Shown: piece by piece, positions 8,758 to 18,537 of the stretch | Position numbering within the stretch: the stretch's first letter is position 1 | Layout of the letters: every line of letters starts with the position of its first letter | Source: Brucella cytisi | Lineage (GTDB): Bacteria > Pseudomonadota > Alphaproteobacteria > Rhizobiales > Rhizobiaceae | Assembly (NCBI GenBank): GCA_012103075.1 | Contig: JAAVLQ010000001.1 | Span: 1,178,001 to 1,242,000 of the forward strand | DNA length: 64,000 nucleotides | Direction: 5' to 3' | Position numbers and translations under genes: made by a program | The notes under the pieces: generated by a model | Databases searched by the model: none | What the model was told of the DNA's origin: nothing | Seen by the model: the letters and a program-made list of their open reading frames with translations, nothing else

Positions 8758-9887
8758 TGAAATCGTTCTGAAAAATGCGCAGATTGTGCTCGCTGACGAG
8801 ATTGTTTCCGGTTCTATCCTGATCCGTGACGGCAAAATTGCAGCCATCGATCAGGGCTATGCCAATGGCGGCGAAGACATGGATGGCGATTATGTCATTC
8901 CGGGCCTCATCGAGTTGCACACCGACCAGTTGGAAAGCCATTACGCGCCGCGTCCGAAAGTGCGCTGGAATGTCGACGCTGCGGTTCAGGCCCATGATGC
9001 GCAGGTTGCAGCATCGGGCATCACGACGGTTTTCGATGCGATGCGTGTCGGCTCCGATATGACCGCGACTTCGTTGGTAAGGATATGCGGATGCTTGCGG
9101 ATGCCATTGAAAGCGGTGTTCGCGAAAATCGCCTGCGTGCAGACCACTTTTTGCATCTGCGCTGCGAAGTATCTTCGGCAGATTGTCTCGAAACGTTCGA
9201 GCTTTTGCGGGCGATGACCGCGTAAAACTCGCTTCGCTGATGGATCATGCGCCGGGACAGCGTCAATTCGTTGATCTTGAGACCTATCGCACTTATTACA
9301 TGCGCAAGATGAAGCTCACGGATGAGGAGTTCCGGGTGCATTGTGAGAAGCGCATGGCGGATTCGGACGCCTATTCGGCCAATCATCGCCGCGCCATTGC
9401 CGAAATGGCTGCGACACGTGGCATCGTTCTGGCTAGCCATGACGATGCGACCAGTGCGCATGTCGATGAATCGCTCGACCATGGCGTGCGGATTGCCGAG
9501 TTTCCAACCACGATGGAAGCGGCCAATGCTTCGAAAGGCGCAGGCCTCTCGATCCTGATGGGCGCGCCGAACATCGTTCGCGGTGGCTCGCATTCCGGCA
9601 ATATTGCCGCACGCGATCTCGTCGATAATGGCAGCCTCGATATCCTGTCTTCGGACTATATTCCGTTCAGCCTCATTCAGTCGGCTTTCGGTCTTGCTTC
9701 GGGCGAACGTCCGATTGCGCTGCCACAGGCTGTCCGCCTCGTGACCAAGAATCCTGCGGACGCCATGGCTATGGATGATCGCGGCGAAATCGCCATCGGC
9801 AAGCGCGCCGATCTCGTTCGCGTGCGCCCGAAAGGTGCAATCCCGGTTGTCCGCACGGTCTGGCGCGAAGGTGATCGGGTGCTTTGA
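8750..9887 (+). CDS. phnM: Triphosphoribosyl phosphonate diphosphohydrolase PhnM
   Basis: Expected product of 379 residues, an amidohydrolase-fold enzyme that removes pyrophosphate from 5-triphosphoribosyl phosphonate. Metal and substrate motifs seen are [18 protein letters not shown] near residue 60, [25 protein letters not shown] and SSDYIP. Two one-base losses interrupt it: near 9060 (a T in GATTATGAC) and near 9206 (one T short in the run before GCGGGCGATGAC). The conserved stretch between them, including [18 protein letters not shown], is readable in the third frame. It overlaps the preceding transferase and its stop overlaps the start of phnN. Confidence 0.93.
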
Positions 9888-10471
9888 TGCAGATGCAATC
9901 CGATATGCCGAAAGGCTGTTTCGTCGCCGTCGTCGGCCCCAGCGGGGCCGGCAAGGATACGATCATGGATGCAGCGCGTGTGGCTCTTGCGGGCGACACG
10001 CGTTTTCATTTTGTGCGCCGCATCATCACCCGCCCGCAAATGCCGGGCACGGAAGATCATGACAGTCTGGATGAAGCATCTTTTGCAACAGCTGCAGGCG
10101 AGGGAGCCTTCGCTCTGCACTGGCAGGCGCATGGCCTGAGCTATGGATTGCCAAAATCACTGGAGGATGAAATCGCCGACGGTACGGTGGTGATCGCCAA
10201 CGTTTCACGGCGAGTGCTTGGCGATATTCGCAGGCTCTACAAATCACGTTCTGTGGTCGTGATAACAGCCCGACCGGACGTTCTGGCAGAACGGCTTGCG
10301 TCGCGTGGTCGTGAAAGCCGGGAAGAAATCACCGCGCGGCTTGCGCGTGAAGTGAGCTTCGATGACGATGCCCGAGATGTTGTCACAATAGACAATTCAG
10401 GTGATGTCAATGCATCCACAGAGACCTTCCTTCATCATTTGAAGGAAATAACTGTTAAAACAATTGCTTAG
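9887..10471 (+). CDS. phnN: Ribose 1,5-bisphosphate phosphokinase PhnN
   Basis: A 194-residue P-loop kinase related to guanylate kinase that converts ribose 1,5-bisphosphate to PRPP, closing the C-P lyase pathway. Walker A is GPSGAGKDT at about residue 17; RRIITRPQMPGTEDHDSL matches the guanylate-kinase-like nucleotide region. I choose the ATG at 9887, which overlaps the phnM stop; a TTG at 9884 and an ATG at 9893 are alternatives. Frame intact. It closes the catabolic operon, and the next gene, phnC, has its own Pho box. Confidence 0.9.
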   Translation: MQMQSDMPKGCFVAVVGPSGAGKDTIMDAARVALAGDTRFHFVRRIITRPQMPGTEDHDSLDEASFATAAGEGAFALHWQAHGLSYGLPKSLEDEIADGTVVIANVSRRVLGDIRRLYKSRSVVVITARPDVLAERLASRGRESREEITARLAREVSFDDDARDVVTIDNSGDVNASTETFLHHLKEITVKTIA

Positions 10472-10506
10472 GTGAAATCTCTATAGCGGCGTGTAAATTT
10501 ACACAA

Positions 10507-10535
10507 ACGTCATTATGCTTTCATTGCAGTGTCAT
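10507..10535 (+). promoter_or_regulatory. Three-unit Pho box before phnC
   Basis: Three direct repeats with an exact 11-bp period: ACGTCAT (10507), CTTTCAT (10518) and GTGTCAT (10529), each separated by 4 bp, matching the CTGTCAT PhoB half-site. It predicts a separate phosphate-starvation promoter for the phnCDE transporter. Confidence 0.75.
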
Positions 10536-10573
10536 GGAAGCAATTCAAAGTGAGCATGAATGGAGACGAATTC

Positions 10574-11406
10574 ATGCTTCAACTGAACAACATAACGCGC
10601 CGCTATAATGACAAGGTGGCGGTTTCGGGCGTGGACCTCGAAATCGAGCCGGGCACGTTTGTGGGAATTATCGGGCGCTCAGGCGCAGGCAAGTCGACGC
10701 TTCTGCGTATGATCAATCGCCTTGTCGAGCCGTCCGAGGGAACAATTCACTGGGATGGTCGTGATGTTACGGGCCTTAAAGGCTCGGGATTGCGTGACTG
10801 GCGCGCGCAATGTGCGATGATTTTCCAGCATTTCAATCTGGTTGATCGTCTGGATGTTCTGACCAATGTTCTGATGGGGCGTCTCAACTATGTTTCGACG
10901 CCCAGTCGTCGCTCCTGCGTATCTGGAGCGACGAAGAACGCCTGATCGCGCTTTCCGCTCTGCAGCAGTTCGATATTGCGCATCTTGCGGCGCACCGCGC
11001 CGATGAACTTTCGGGTGGCCAGCAACAGCGCGTGGCGATTGCCCGCGCGCTCGTGCAGCAGCCACGCATTATTCTTGCCGACGAGCCTATTGCATCGCTC
11101 GATCCGCGCAACACCCGCAGCGTCATGGACGCCCTGCGCCGCATCAATCGCGAATATGGCATCACGGTCCTCTGCAATCTGCACTCGCTCGATATTGCGC
11201 GCAGCTATTGCGACCGCCTCGTCGGCATGTCTGCCGGCAAGATCGTATTCCGTGGCACACCGTCGATGCTGACAGATATGGCATCACGCGACCTTTACGG
11301 CATGGAAGCCGCTGACGTCATCGACGCCGACGAACAGCAGGGCGAACCAATGCCAATGCCAGTTCCGCAGTCGGCTGAAGCCGTTCTGCGCCAGCTTTCC
11401 GCCTGA
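10574..11406 (+). CDS. phnC: Phosphonate ABC transporter ATP-binding protein PhnC
   Basis: Expected product of 277 residues, the ATPase of the phosphonate/phosphate importer. It has Walker [13 protein letters not shown], signature [18 protein letters not shown] and Walker [14 protein letters not shown] start at the ATG at 10574, which follows GGAG by about 8 bases and gives the usual N-terminus [11 protein letters not shown]; upstream in-frame starts lie inside the Pho box. A T is missing near 10908 (AGTTCGTCG read as AGTCGTCG), after which the frame continues [20 protein letters not shown]. It is followed by phnD, and the family helps import phosphonates, phosphite or phosphate. Confidence 0.93.
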
Positions 11407-11464
11407 GCGCATAAAGCTCCGGAAAAAAAACACGCTCCAAACTCAGGATTAACAGGAGATACCT

Positions 11465-12408
11465 ATGCTTAACCGTAGAAACTTTCTGGCGGCGGCTGTG
11501 CTTACCGCAACGCTGACCATGCCAATGATGGCCTCCACCGCTCAAGCTGCTGACTGGAGCAAAGGATTATCCGGAAATCGTTCTGGGCGTTATCCCGGCT
11601 GAAAACGCCTCGACCACTTCCGACCGTTATGCGCCTCTGGCTGCATATCTCGGCAAGGAACTTGGCACCAAGGTCACGCTGCGCGTCGCCAACGACTACG
11701 CCGCCGTCATCGAAGGCCAGCGCGCCGGCAACATCCAGATCGCATTCTATGGCCCGGCTTCCTATGCGCGCGCTGTCATGACCGGCGTTGAAACCACACC
11801 ACTTGTCAACCAGCGCCATGACACCGGTGTCAACGGCTACTACTCTGTCGTTTATGTTCGCGCCGACAGCCCGTACCAGAAAATGGATGACCTGAAGGGC
11901 AAGACCATTGCTCTCGTTGATCCGAACTCCACGTCGGGCAACAATGCTCCGCGCTTCTTCCTCAACCGCGAAGGCTATAGCGTCGATACGTTCTTCGGTA
12001 AGAACTTCTTTGCTGGCAGCCATGAAAATGCAGTTCTTGCTCTTGCGCAGGGCACCGCTGATGCCGCTGCCAACTCCTCGGAACTCGGAAAACGATTCCA
12101 ACCTGACCCGCATGGTCAGCCGCGGCGTGCTGAAGGATGCTGACGGCAAGGCAATGACGAAGGACGATTTCCGCGTCATCTTCAAGTCGGACTTCCTTCC
12201 AGAAGGTCCGTTCGCTGTTCTCAACACTCTTCCAGACCAGCTGAAGGCCGACATCAAGCAGGCTTTCCTCGACATGCCGAAGAAGGACAAGGCAGGTTTT
12301 GATGCCCTTTCCGACGGCAAGGATCAGGAATTCGTAGCGACCGAAGCTAAGGATTTCGAACCAATCATCGAGATGCTCAAGTTCAACGACAAGGCTCGCA
12401 AGTCCTAA
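11465..12408 (+). CDS. phnD: Phosphonate ABC transporter substrate-binding protein PhnD
   Basis: Expected product of 313 residues, a periplasmic binding protein. The signal peptide is MLNRRNFLAAAVLTATLTMP through AQA. Further on come VLGVIPAENASTTSDRYAPL, VDPNSTSGNNAPRFFL and the family stretch DDFRVIFKSDFLPEGPFAV. Two one-base insertions are inferred: near 11565 (AAAGG for AAGG) and near 12082, where the family has a tryptophan (NSWNSENDSNLTR) and the codons TCC TGG would contain CCTGG; the sequence shows CCTCGG. A strong terminator follows directly, which would reduce expression of the permease genes relative to phnD. Confidence 0.92.
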
Positions 12409-12426
12409 TCCGTAGAACAATTGAAG

Positions 12427-12462
12427 TGCCCGAAGCCGCAAAAGCTTCGGGCATTTTTTTTT
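12427..12462 (+). terminator. Intrinsic terminator between phnD and phnE1
   Basis: TGCCCGAAGC at 12427-12436 pairs with GCTTCGGGCA at 12444-12453 (10 bp, 7-base loop), followed by nine T residues. It is a textbook terminator placed inside the transporter operon. Confidence 0.85.
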
Positions 12463-12465
12463 AGA

Positions 12466-12510
12466 GCATGATCCCGAAAAGTGGGAACCGGTTTTCGGAC
12501 AAGATCATGC
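12466..12510. repeat. Palindromic intergenic repeat (RIME-like)
   Basis: GCATGATC at 12466-12473 pairs with GATCATGC at 12503-12510, with the inner CCGAAAA and TTTTCGG. This is the best-conserved copy in the window of the short Rhizobiales intergenic palindrome. It lies between the phnD terminator and the phnE1 start. Confidence 0.75.
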
Positions 12511-12529
12511 TTGATTAAAGGAATCTCGC

Positions 12530-13404
12530 ATGACGGTATCCTCACTCGACGGCAACGGTGCAAAAACTCTTCTTGCCGATTATCGAAGAGAAGTCGGCAA
12601 ACGGCGTCTCTACGGTATCGCGCTGCTCCTCGCGCTTGTCGTTGTCGCCATTGCTGCCTCCGTCGTTGCCGATGTTCGGCCGGGCACACTGGTCGAAAAT
12701 CTCTTTCGCTTTACAAGCTACCTCGGTCGCATTCTGCCGGATCTGACCATCGCCAATTTCTGGGGCGACCTCGCGCTGCCCGGTACTGGAACCTCGGCGG
12801 CTGGCTCAAGATGCTGTTTGAGACGCTGTTGATCGCCTATCTGGCGACGTTGATCGGTGCTGTGGTCGCTTTTGCGGCTTCCTTCGCAGCATCATCCAAC
12901 ATGGCTCCGAATTCGACGGTTCGCTTCATCGTTCGTCGCGGGCTGGAGCTGTTGCGTACGGTTCCTGAAATCGTCTTCGCGCTGCTGTTCGTTATCGCCT
13001 TCGGTCTTGGGCCGATGGCCGGTGTGCTGGCACTGATGCTTCATACAACAGGGGCACTGGGCAAGCTGTTCTCCGAAGTCGTCGAGAATATCGATATGCG
13101 CCCGGTCGAAGGTATTCGCGCATCGGGCGGCTCCGGCCTGCAGGTCATCCGTTTTGCCGTGCTGCCACAAGTGGCCGCAAATTTTGCTTCCTATGGCCTG
13201 CTGCGTTTTGAAGTCAACGTGCGCGGTGCTTCCGTCATGGGTTTTGTGGGGGCAGGCGGTATCGGGCAGGAACTGCTCACCTCGATTCGCCAGTTCTATT
13301 ACAGCGATGTCAGCGCCATTCTGCTGCTGATCATCGTGACGATCGTCGTGATCGATCTTGTCACCCAGCGCGTGCGTCACGCACTGCTTGGCCGTATTGG
13401 TTGA
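12530..13404 (+). CDS. phnE: Phosphonate ABC transporter permease PhnE1
   Basis: Expected product of 291 residues, an inner-membrane permease of the PhnE family. A first membrane segment lies near residues 23-45 (LYGIALLLALVVVAIAASVV) and more follow after residue 100. The cytoplasmic loop that contacts PhnC includes EGIRASGGSGLQVIRF. One base is missing near 12779, before RYWNLGGWLKMLFET; the sequence reads CCCGG where CCCAGG would restore the frame. A second, similar permease follows 10 bp later, as is usual for two-permease phnCDE loci in Rhizobiales. Confidence 0.92.
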
Positions 13405-13414
13405 GGAGAGAATT

Positions 13415-14287
13415 ATGACCGACATTGCACAAAGTCTCTCCCGCGAAGCACATGCGCACGAAAAGGAATTGAGGACCGAATATGCCGATCTGTTCGGCAA
13501 TGGGCGCACATGGCGTAATCTGGCGATTTTAACCGTAGCGCTTATCGCTTCAGTCTGGTTCGCTTTCTATTGGCTCGATTTTTCACTGCTGCGCATTCTA
13601 AACGGCCTCGGTCGCCTCGGTGATTTCGCCTTGATGATGATGCCGCCATCGTCCGGCGGTCGTTTCAGTCTTTATCTGTGGTCTATGATGGAAACGCTGG
13701 CGATTGCCTATCTCGGCACATTGTTGGCAGCGATCCTCGCTTTTCCATTCGGTTTTCTGGCGGCGAAGAACATCATTCCGAATGTCTTCCTGCATTTTGG
13801 CATTCGCCGCTTCCTCGATACCATTCGCGGCGTCGATACGCTGATATGGGCACTGATCTGGGTGTCGGTTGTGGGGCTTGGACCTTTCGCCGGTATTCTC
13901 GCCATCGCCTGCTCGGATTTCGGCGCATTCGGCAAGCTGTTCTCGGAAGCCATTGAAGGTGCTGACAAGAAGCCGGTCGAAGGCGTGGTCTCGTCGGGCG
14001 GCGGCAAGCTGCACGGCTATCGCTTCGGCGTGCTGCCACAGGTTCTGCCTCTGATCGGCAGTCAGGTGCTTTATTTCTTCGAGTCAAACACCCGTTCGGC
14101 GACGATCATTGGTATTGTCGGGGCAGGCGGTATCGGCGCGCATCTGGCGGAACAGATCAAGGTTCTGAACCTTCAGGACGTTTCCTTCCTGATCATCATG
14201 ATCCTGATCGCTGTTGCCGTGATCGACTGGTTCTCGTCCAAGCTTCGTCACGCCATGATTGGCAAGAAGGCACAGAAATCGGCTTAA
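13415..14287 (+). CDS. phnE: Phosphonate ABC transporter permease PhnE2
   Basis: A 290-residue second PhnE-type permease, intact. Membrane segments are visible near residues 33-52, 90-115 and 140-170 and in the C-terminal third. The EAA-type loop is EGVVSSGGGKLHGYRFGVLPQ. It starts at the ATG at 13415 after GAGGAGAGAA, 10 bp after phnE1. It closely parallels PhnE1 in layout (both have the loop, then GIVGAGGIGAHL or GFVGAGGIGQEL), and the two probably form a heterodimeric channel. Its stop codon overlaps the 3' end of convergent marC by four bases. Confidence 0.94.
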   Translation: MTDIAQSLSREAHAHEKELRTEYADLFGNGRTWRNLAILTVALIASVWFAFYWLDFSLLRILNGLGRLGDFALMMMPPSSGGRFSLYLWSMMETLAIAYLGTLLAAILAFPFGFLAAKNIIPNVFLHFGIRRFLDTIRGVDTLIWALIWVSVVGLGPFAGILAIACSDFGAFGKLFSEAIEGADKKPVEGVVSSGGGKLHGYRFGVLPQVLPLIGSQVLYFFESNTRSATIIGIVGAGGIGAHLAEQIKVLNLQDVSFLIIMILIAVAVIDWFSSKLRHAMIGKKAQKSA

Positions 14288-14914
14288 CCACTGATGAGTG
14301 TCTTGATGCCATCGGCAACGAACTGAACCGCAAGTGCGGCTAGAATGACGCCGAGAAGGCGTGTCAGGATGGAACGGCCGGTTTCGCCGAGAAACCGGTC
14401 GACCCGCTCTGCCAGCAACAGCACGAGATAGGTAATCAGCAGGCAGACGAAAATTACGCCAAGAAGGGCCAAACGCGGCCCGACGCCATGGAATGAGTCC
14501 GAGGTCAGAACGATAGCCGAAATTGCGCCCGGACCGGCAATCAGTGGAATGGCAAGTGGGAAGGCGGCAATATTGCGGATATGGTCCTTGGTGATGGCCA
14601 CCTCGGCGCTCTTTTTCCTTGCGCTCTGTCCGCTTCTCGAAAATCATCTCAAATGCGATCCAGAACAGTAACAGGCCACCGGCAACGCGGAACGCACCGA
14701 TGGTAATGCCGAACATGCCGAGTATCTGCGCGCCCGCAATGGCAAAGAGCGCCATCACGATAAAACCGATGATGGAGGCGCGAAGCGCCACCTGTCCGCG
14801 GTGGTGCCGCTCCATGCCCGGCGTGAGCGCCAGAAACAATGGCGCCAGTCCGGGCGGATCGATTGTAACAAGCAGGGTGACGAACGCGCTGAAAACCGTA
14901 TCGTAGAACCCCAT
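14284..14914 (-). CDS. MarC/YhgN family integral membrane protein
   Basis: Expected product of 209 residues with six membrane segments. It starts MGFYDTVFSAFVTLLVTIDP and continues with PGLAPLFLALTPGM, the MarC family opening. The second half reads FPLAIPLIAGPGAISAIVLT, another signature. One extra base near 14610-14614 (T run on the plus strand) shifts the frame after KRTERKEK; removing it joins AEVAITKDHIRNIAAF. The function of the family is unsettled; despite its name it is not a multiple antibiotic resistance transporter. It is convergent with phnE2 and divergent from gyrA. Confidence 0.9.
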
Positions 14915-15164
14915 ACTGCACGCGCCCTTCTTGTTGGCATGTTATGCTCAATCGGATACATGAATTGTAGACGATCAGTGGCATTATGGTCGACGCAAAG
15001 CGCCAGTACGGGCAACATCGTTGCTCAATCTTTATGTGAATATCTTTTAAGTCATTGAATTGACAGACGGAAATAGCCCGCCGAAACGGTCGTGAAATTG
15101 GCGTTTTTGCTGGTTTCCGTTATAAAGTGACTTTATCGATTCTGTTGAGAAAGAAATCTGAATA

Positions 15165-17972
15165 GTGTCAGATCAAACGCCTCCACCCGGTTCCGACGAT
15201 ATGAATGGTGGCCCAAACGGCGGCCCTAGCGGTATCGAACCGATTTCCATTATCGAGGAGATGCAGCGCTCCTATCTCGATTACGCGATGAGCGTTATCG
15301 TGAGCCGTGCGCTGCCCGATGTGCGCGACGGCCTGAAGCCCGTACATCGCCGCATTCTCCACGCCATGAACGAGATGAACCTCGCCTATAACCGCCCGTA
15401 CCGTAAGTCGGCGGGTGTGGTCGGTGAGGTCATGGGTAAGTATCACCCGCATGGCGACGCTTCTATTTATGACGCTCTCGTGCGTATGGCGCAGGATTTC
15501 TCCATGCGCGATCCGCTTGTCGACGGGCAGGGCAATTTCGGCTCCATCGACGGCGATCCGCCGGCAGCGATGCGTTACACCGAATGCCGTCTGGAAAAGC
15601 TTACCGAATCCATCCTGTCGGACATCGACAAGGACACGGTCGACTTCCGGGACAATTATGACGGCCGCGAGCAGGAACCTGTGGTTATGCCTGCACGCTT
15701 CCCGAACCTGCTCGTCAACGGTTCGGGCGGTATCGCTGTCGGCATGGCGACCAACATTCCGCCACACAATCTCGGTGAAGTCATTGACGGCTGCGTAGCG
15801 CTCATCGAGAATCCGGCCATTCAGCTGGAAGAAATGATTGAGATCATCCCCGGTCCGGATTTCCCGACCGGTGGCATCATCCTCGGACGCGCAGGCATCA
15901 ATTCCGCCTACACGACCGGGCGCGGTTCTGTGATCATGCGCGGACGGGCCACCATTGAGCCGATGCGCGGTGACCGCGAAGCCATTATCATCACCGAGAT
16001 CCCGTATCAGGTGAACAAGGCTTCGATGATCGAGAAAATGGCCGAACTGGTGCGCGACAAGCGCATCGAAGGCATTTCCGATCTGCGTGACGAATCCGAC
16101 CGCGAAGGCTATCGCGTCGTGGTCGAACTCAAGCGCGATGCCGTTGCCGATGTCGTTCTGAACCAGCTCTATCGTTACACGCCGCTGCAGACCTCGTTCG
16201 GTTGCAACATGGTGGCGCTGAACGGCGGCAAGCCGGAACAGCTCAATCTGCTCGACATGCTGCGCGCTTTTGTTGCCTTCCGCGAGGAAGTCGTGACGCG
16301 CCGCACAAAGTTCTTGCTCAACAAGGCGCGCGACCGCGCGCATGTGTTGGTCGGCCTTGCAATTGCGGTCGCCAATATCGATGAGGTGATTGCACTCATC
16401 CGTCGTGCGCCCGATCCAACGACGGCCCGCGAGCAGTTGATGGAACGTCGTTGGCCTGCAGCCGATGTGGCTCCGCTGATCCGTCTCATCGACGATCCGC
16501 GCCATCGTATCAATGAAGACGACACCTATAACCTCTCCGAAGAACAGGCTCGTGCCATTCTCGATCTGCGTCTGCAGCGCCTGACCGCGCTCGGTCGCGA
16601 CGAAGTGGCGGACGAACTGAACAAGATCGGTGAGGAAATCCGTGATTATCTCGACATTCTCTCGTCGCGCCTACGCGTGATGACGATCGTCAAGGATGAG
16701 ATGATTGCGGTTCGTGACGAGTTCGCCACGCCACGCCGCACCGAAATCGGTTTCGGTGGCGCCGAAATGGATGACGAAGACCTGATCGCCCGTGAGGATA
16801 TGGTCGTCACCGTCAGCCATGCAGGCTATATCAAGCGCGTTCCGCTGACGACCTATCGTGCGCAGCGCCGTGGCGGCAAGGGCCGGTCCGGCATGGCCAC
16901 GAAGGACGAGGATTTCGTCACCCGCCTGTTCGTCGCCAATACGCATACGCCGGTTCTGTTCTTCTCCTCGCGTGGCATTGTCTACAAGGAGAAGGTCTGG
17001 CGTCTGCCCGTCGGCACGCCGCAGTCGCGTGGCAAGGCGCTCATCAACATGCTGCCGTTGCAGCAGGGCGAGCGCATCACCACAATCATGCCGTTGCCGG
17101 AGGATGAAGAATCCGGGCAAATCTCGACGTCATGTTCTCGACCACGCGCGGTACGGTTCGCCGTAACAAGCTGTCGGACTTCGTTCAGGTCAACCGCAAT
17201 GGCAAGATCGCGATGAAGTTGGAAGACGAGGGCGATGAAATCCTCTCGGTCGATACCTGTACGGAATTCGACGACGTGCTTCTGACCTGCGCCGGTGGCC
17301 AGTGCATTCGATTCCCGGTTACCGATGTGCGCGTCTTTGCAGGCCGTAATTCTATCGGCGTGCGCGGCATCAACCCGCCGATGGCGACAAGGTCATCTCC
17401 ATGGCGATCCTGCATCACGTCGATGCCGATGCATCAACCCGTTCTGCCTATCTCAAGCGTTCGATTGCCGAGCGCAGGGCGCAGGGGTGCGGACGACGCA
17501 GACGACATCGTGGTCGTCGGCGAGGAAGTCGGAACCGATGCGGAACTGACCGAGGAGCTCTATCAGGAGCTGAAGGCCCGCGAAGAAACCGTGCTCACTG
17601 TCAGCGAATACGGTTACGGCAAACGTTCCTCGTCCTACGAGTTCCGCGTTTCAGGCCGTGGCGGGCAAGGGCATCCGCGCTACCGACACGTCGAAGACCG
17701 ACGAAATCGGCAAGCTCGTTGCCCTGTTCCCGGTCGAGGCGAGCGACCAGATTCTACTTGTTTCCGATGGCGGACAGCTCATTCGCGTACCGGTCGACGG
17801 TATCCGTATTGCCGGACGTTCCACCAAGGGCGTCACGATCTTCAACACGGCGGATGGCGAAAAGGTTGTCTCGGTCGAACGCATATCCGAAGCGGATAGC
17901 GACGAAGAAAACGGCAGTGAGGGCGAGGCAGCTTCTGAAGGCGAAGCACCAAGCACAGGTACCGAAGAATAA
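15165..17972 (+). CDS. gyrA: DNA gyrase subunit A
   Basis: Expected product of 935 residues, the DNA-cleaving subunit of gyrase. The start is GTG. The breakage-reunion domain (about 30-520) holds the catalytic tyrosine Tyr138 (AAMRYTECR) and the quinolone region [10 protein letters not shown], in which Ala99 replaces E. coli Ser83. The C-terminal beta-pinwheel includes [10 protein letters not shown] (the GyrA box). Four indels interrupt the last third: losses near 17115 (ESWANLDVMF expected) and 17374 (GINLADGDKV expected), and extra G residues near 17484-17487 and 17663-17665. Two of these coincide with expected CCTGG. A live cell cannot lack gyrA, so these are sequence errors. Confidence 0.95.
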
Positions 17973-17977
17973 TAGAG

Positions 17978-18060
17978 AAGCCCGGGTTAGAGCATTTTCG
18001 AGCCAAAAGTGGGAAACGGTTTTGCGTCGGATAATGCGACAAACCAACGGACCCGGGCTT
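17978..18060 (+). terminator. gyrA terminator with a repeat in its loop
   Basis: AAGCCCGGGT at 17978-17987 and ACCCGGGCTT at 18051-18060 are perfect complements separated by 63 bp. The loop contains a RIME-like palindrome (17992-18037). The right arm runs into TTTATAT. It looks like an intrinsic terminator whose loop was invaded by the repeat. Confidence 0.55.
17992..18037. repeat. Palindromic intergenic repeat (RIME-like) inside terminator
   Basis: GCATT at 17992-17996 pairs with AATGC at 18033-18037, and the centre has AAAAGTGGGAAACGGTTTT, which matches the core of the element at 12466 (AAAAGTGGGAACCGGTTTT) at nearly every base. Confidence 0.6.
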
Positions 18061-18074
18061 TATATAGATCAATG

Positions 18075-18106
18075 AAAAGGCCGATGGCGGGAACCATCGG
18101 CCTTTT
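18075..18106. terminator. Bidirectional terminator
   Basis: AAAAGGCCGATGG at 18075-18087 pairs with CCATCGGCCTTTT at 18094-18106, with A and T runs on the two sides. It can end transcription from gyrA and from the leftward small gene at 18194. Confidence 0.8.
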
Positions 18107-18193
18107 CAGATGCCAAGACTGGAGGAATTGGCGATCACAGAAACTCTTTCACAGCAAGCTCCAACGCTATTGCGTGAACTCGGCTGCTAATAC

Positions 18194-18343
18194 TTAGCGC
18201 GAACGCATGTTGCGCAAGCTATTGATGTCAAATGTCACCTGACGCACGCGCTGACGCTTGGACTCGTTCTCTTCGAGAAGCAGTATGATTGCCGATGCAG
18301 CCATCGCGACCATCATGGATAATGCCAGAAGAAAGATCATCAT
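18194..18343 (-). CDS. Small single-span membrane protein
   Basis: A 49-residue open frame that starts MMIFLLALSMMVAMAA. Residues 3-23 form one hydrophobic helix, followed by a charged tail EENESKRQRVRQ. AAAGGA lies 6 bases before the ATG at 18343, a good ribosome site, and a terminator stands downstream. It lies divergent from coaD and convergent with gyrA. I do not recognise a family; the hydrophobic helix, charged tail and ribosome site argue that it is real. Confidence 0.6.
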   Translation of the reverse strand: MMIFLLALSMMVAMAASAIILLLEENESKRQRVRQVTFDINSLRNMRSR

Positions 18344-18537
18344 CGTGTTATCCTTTCGACATACATACGCTTCAGAAGCGAAAAGGTTGCACCAAACTTG
18401 CACCTATCTTGGTAAATCGGTTGTGAACTTGTCGTGAAATCGCTGTTCATATCGCGTTCATCTGGTTTCTTGGTTTCTGTTTTCTTATCGCAGTGGTTCT
18501 TGTTGAAAATCCCGTCAGAAAAGGCTAGCTGGAAGAA

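Noticed and set aside
4562-13404. Decay of the phn operon by many frameshifts
   Set aside because: The same density of breaks is seen in essential genes, and active-site residues are intact. The operon looks functional.
15165-17972. gyrA as a pseudogene
   Set aside because: Four breaks close into a perfect full-length protein of an essential gene; sequencing error is far more likely.
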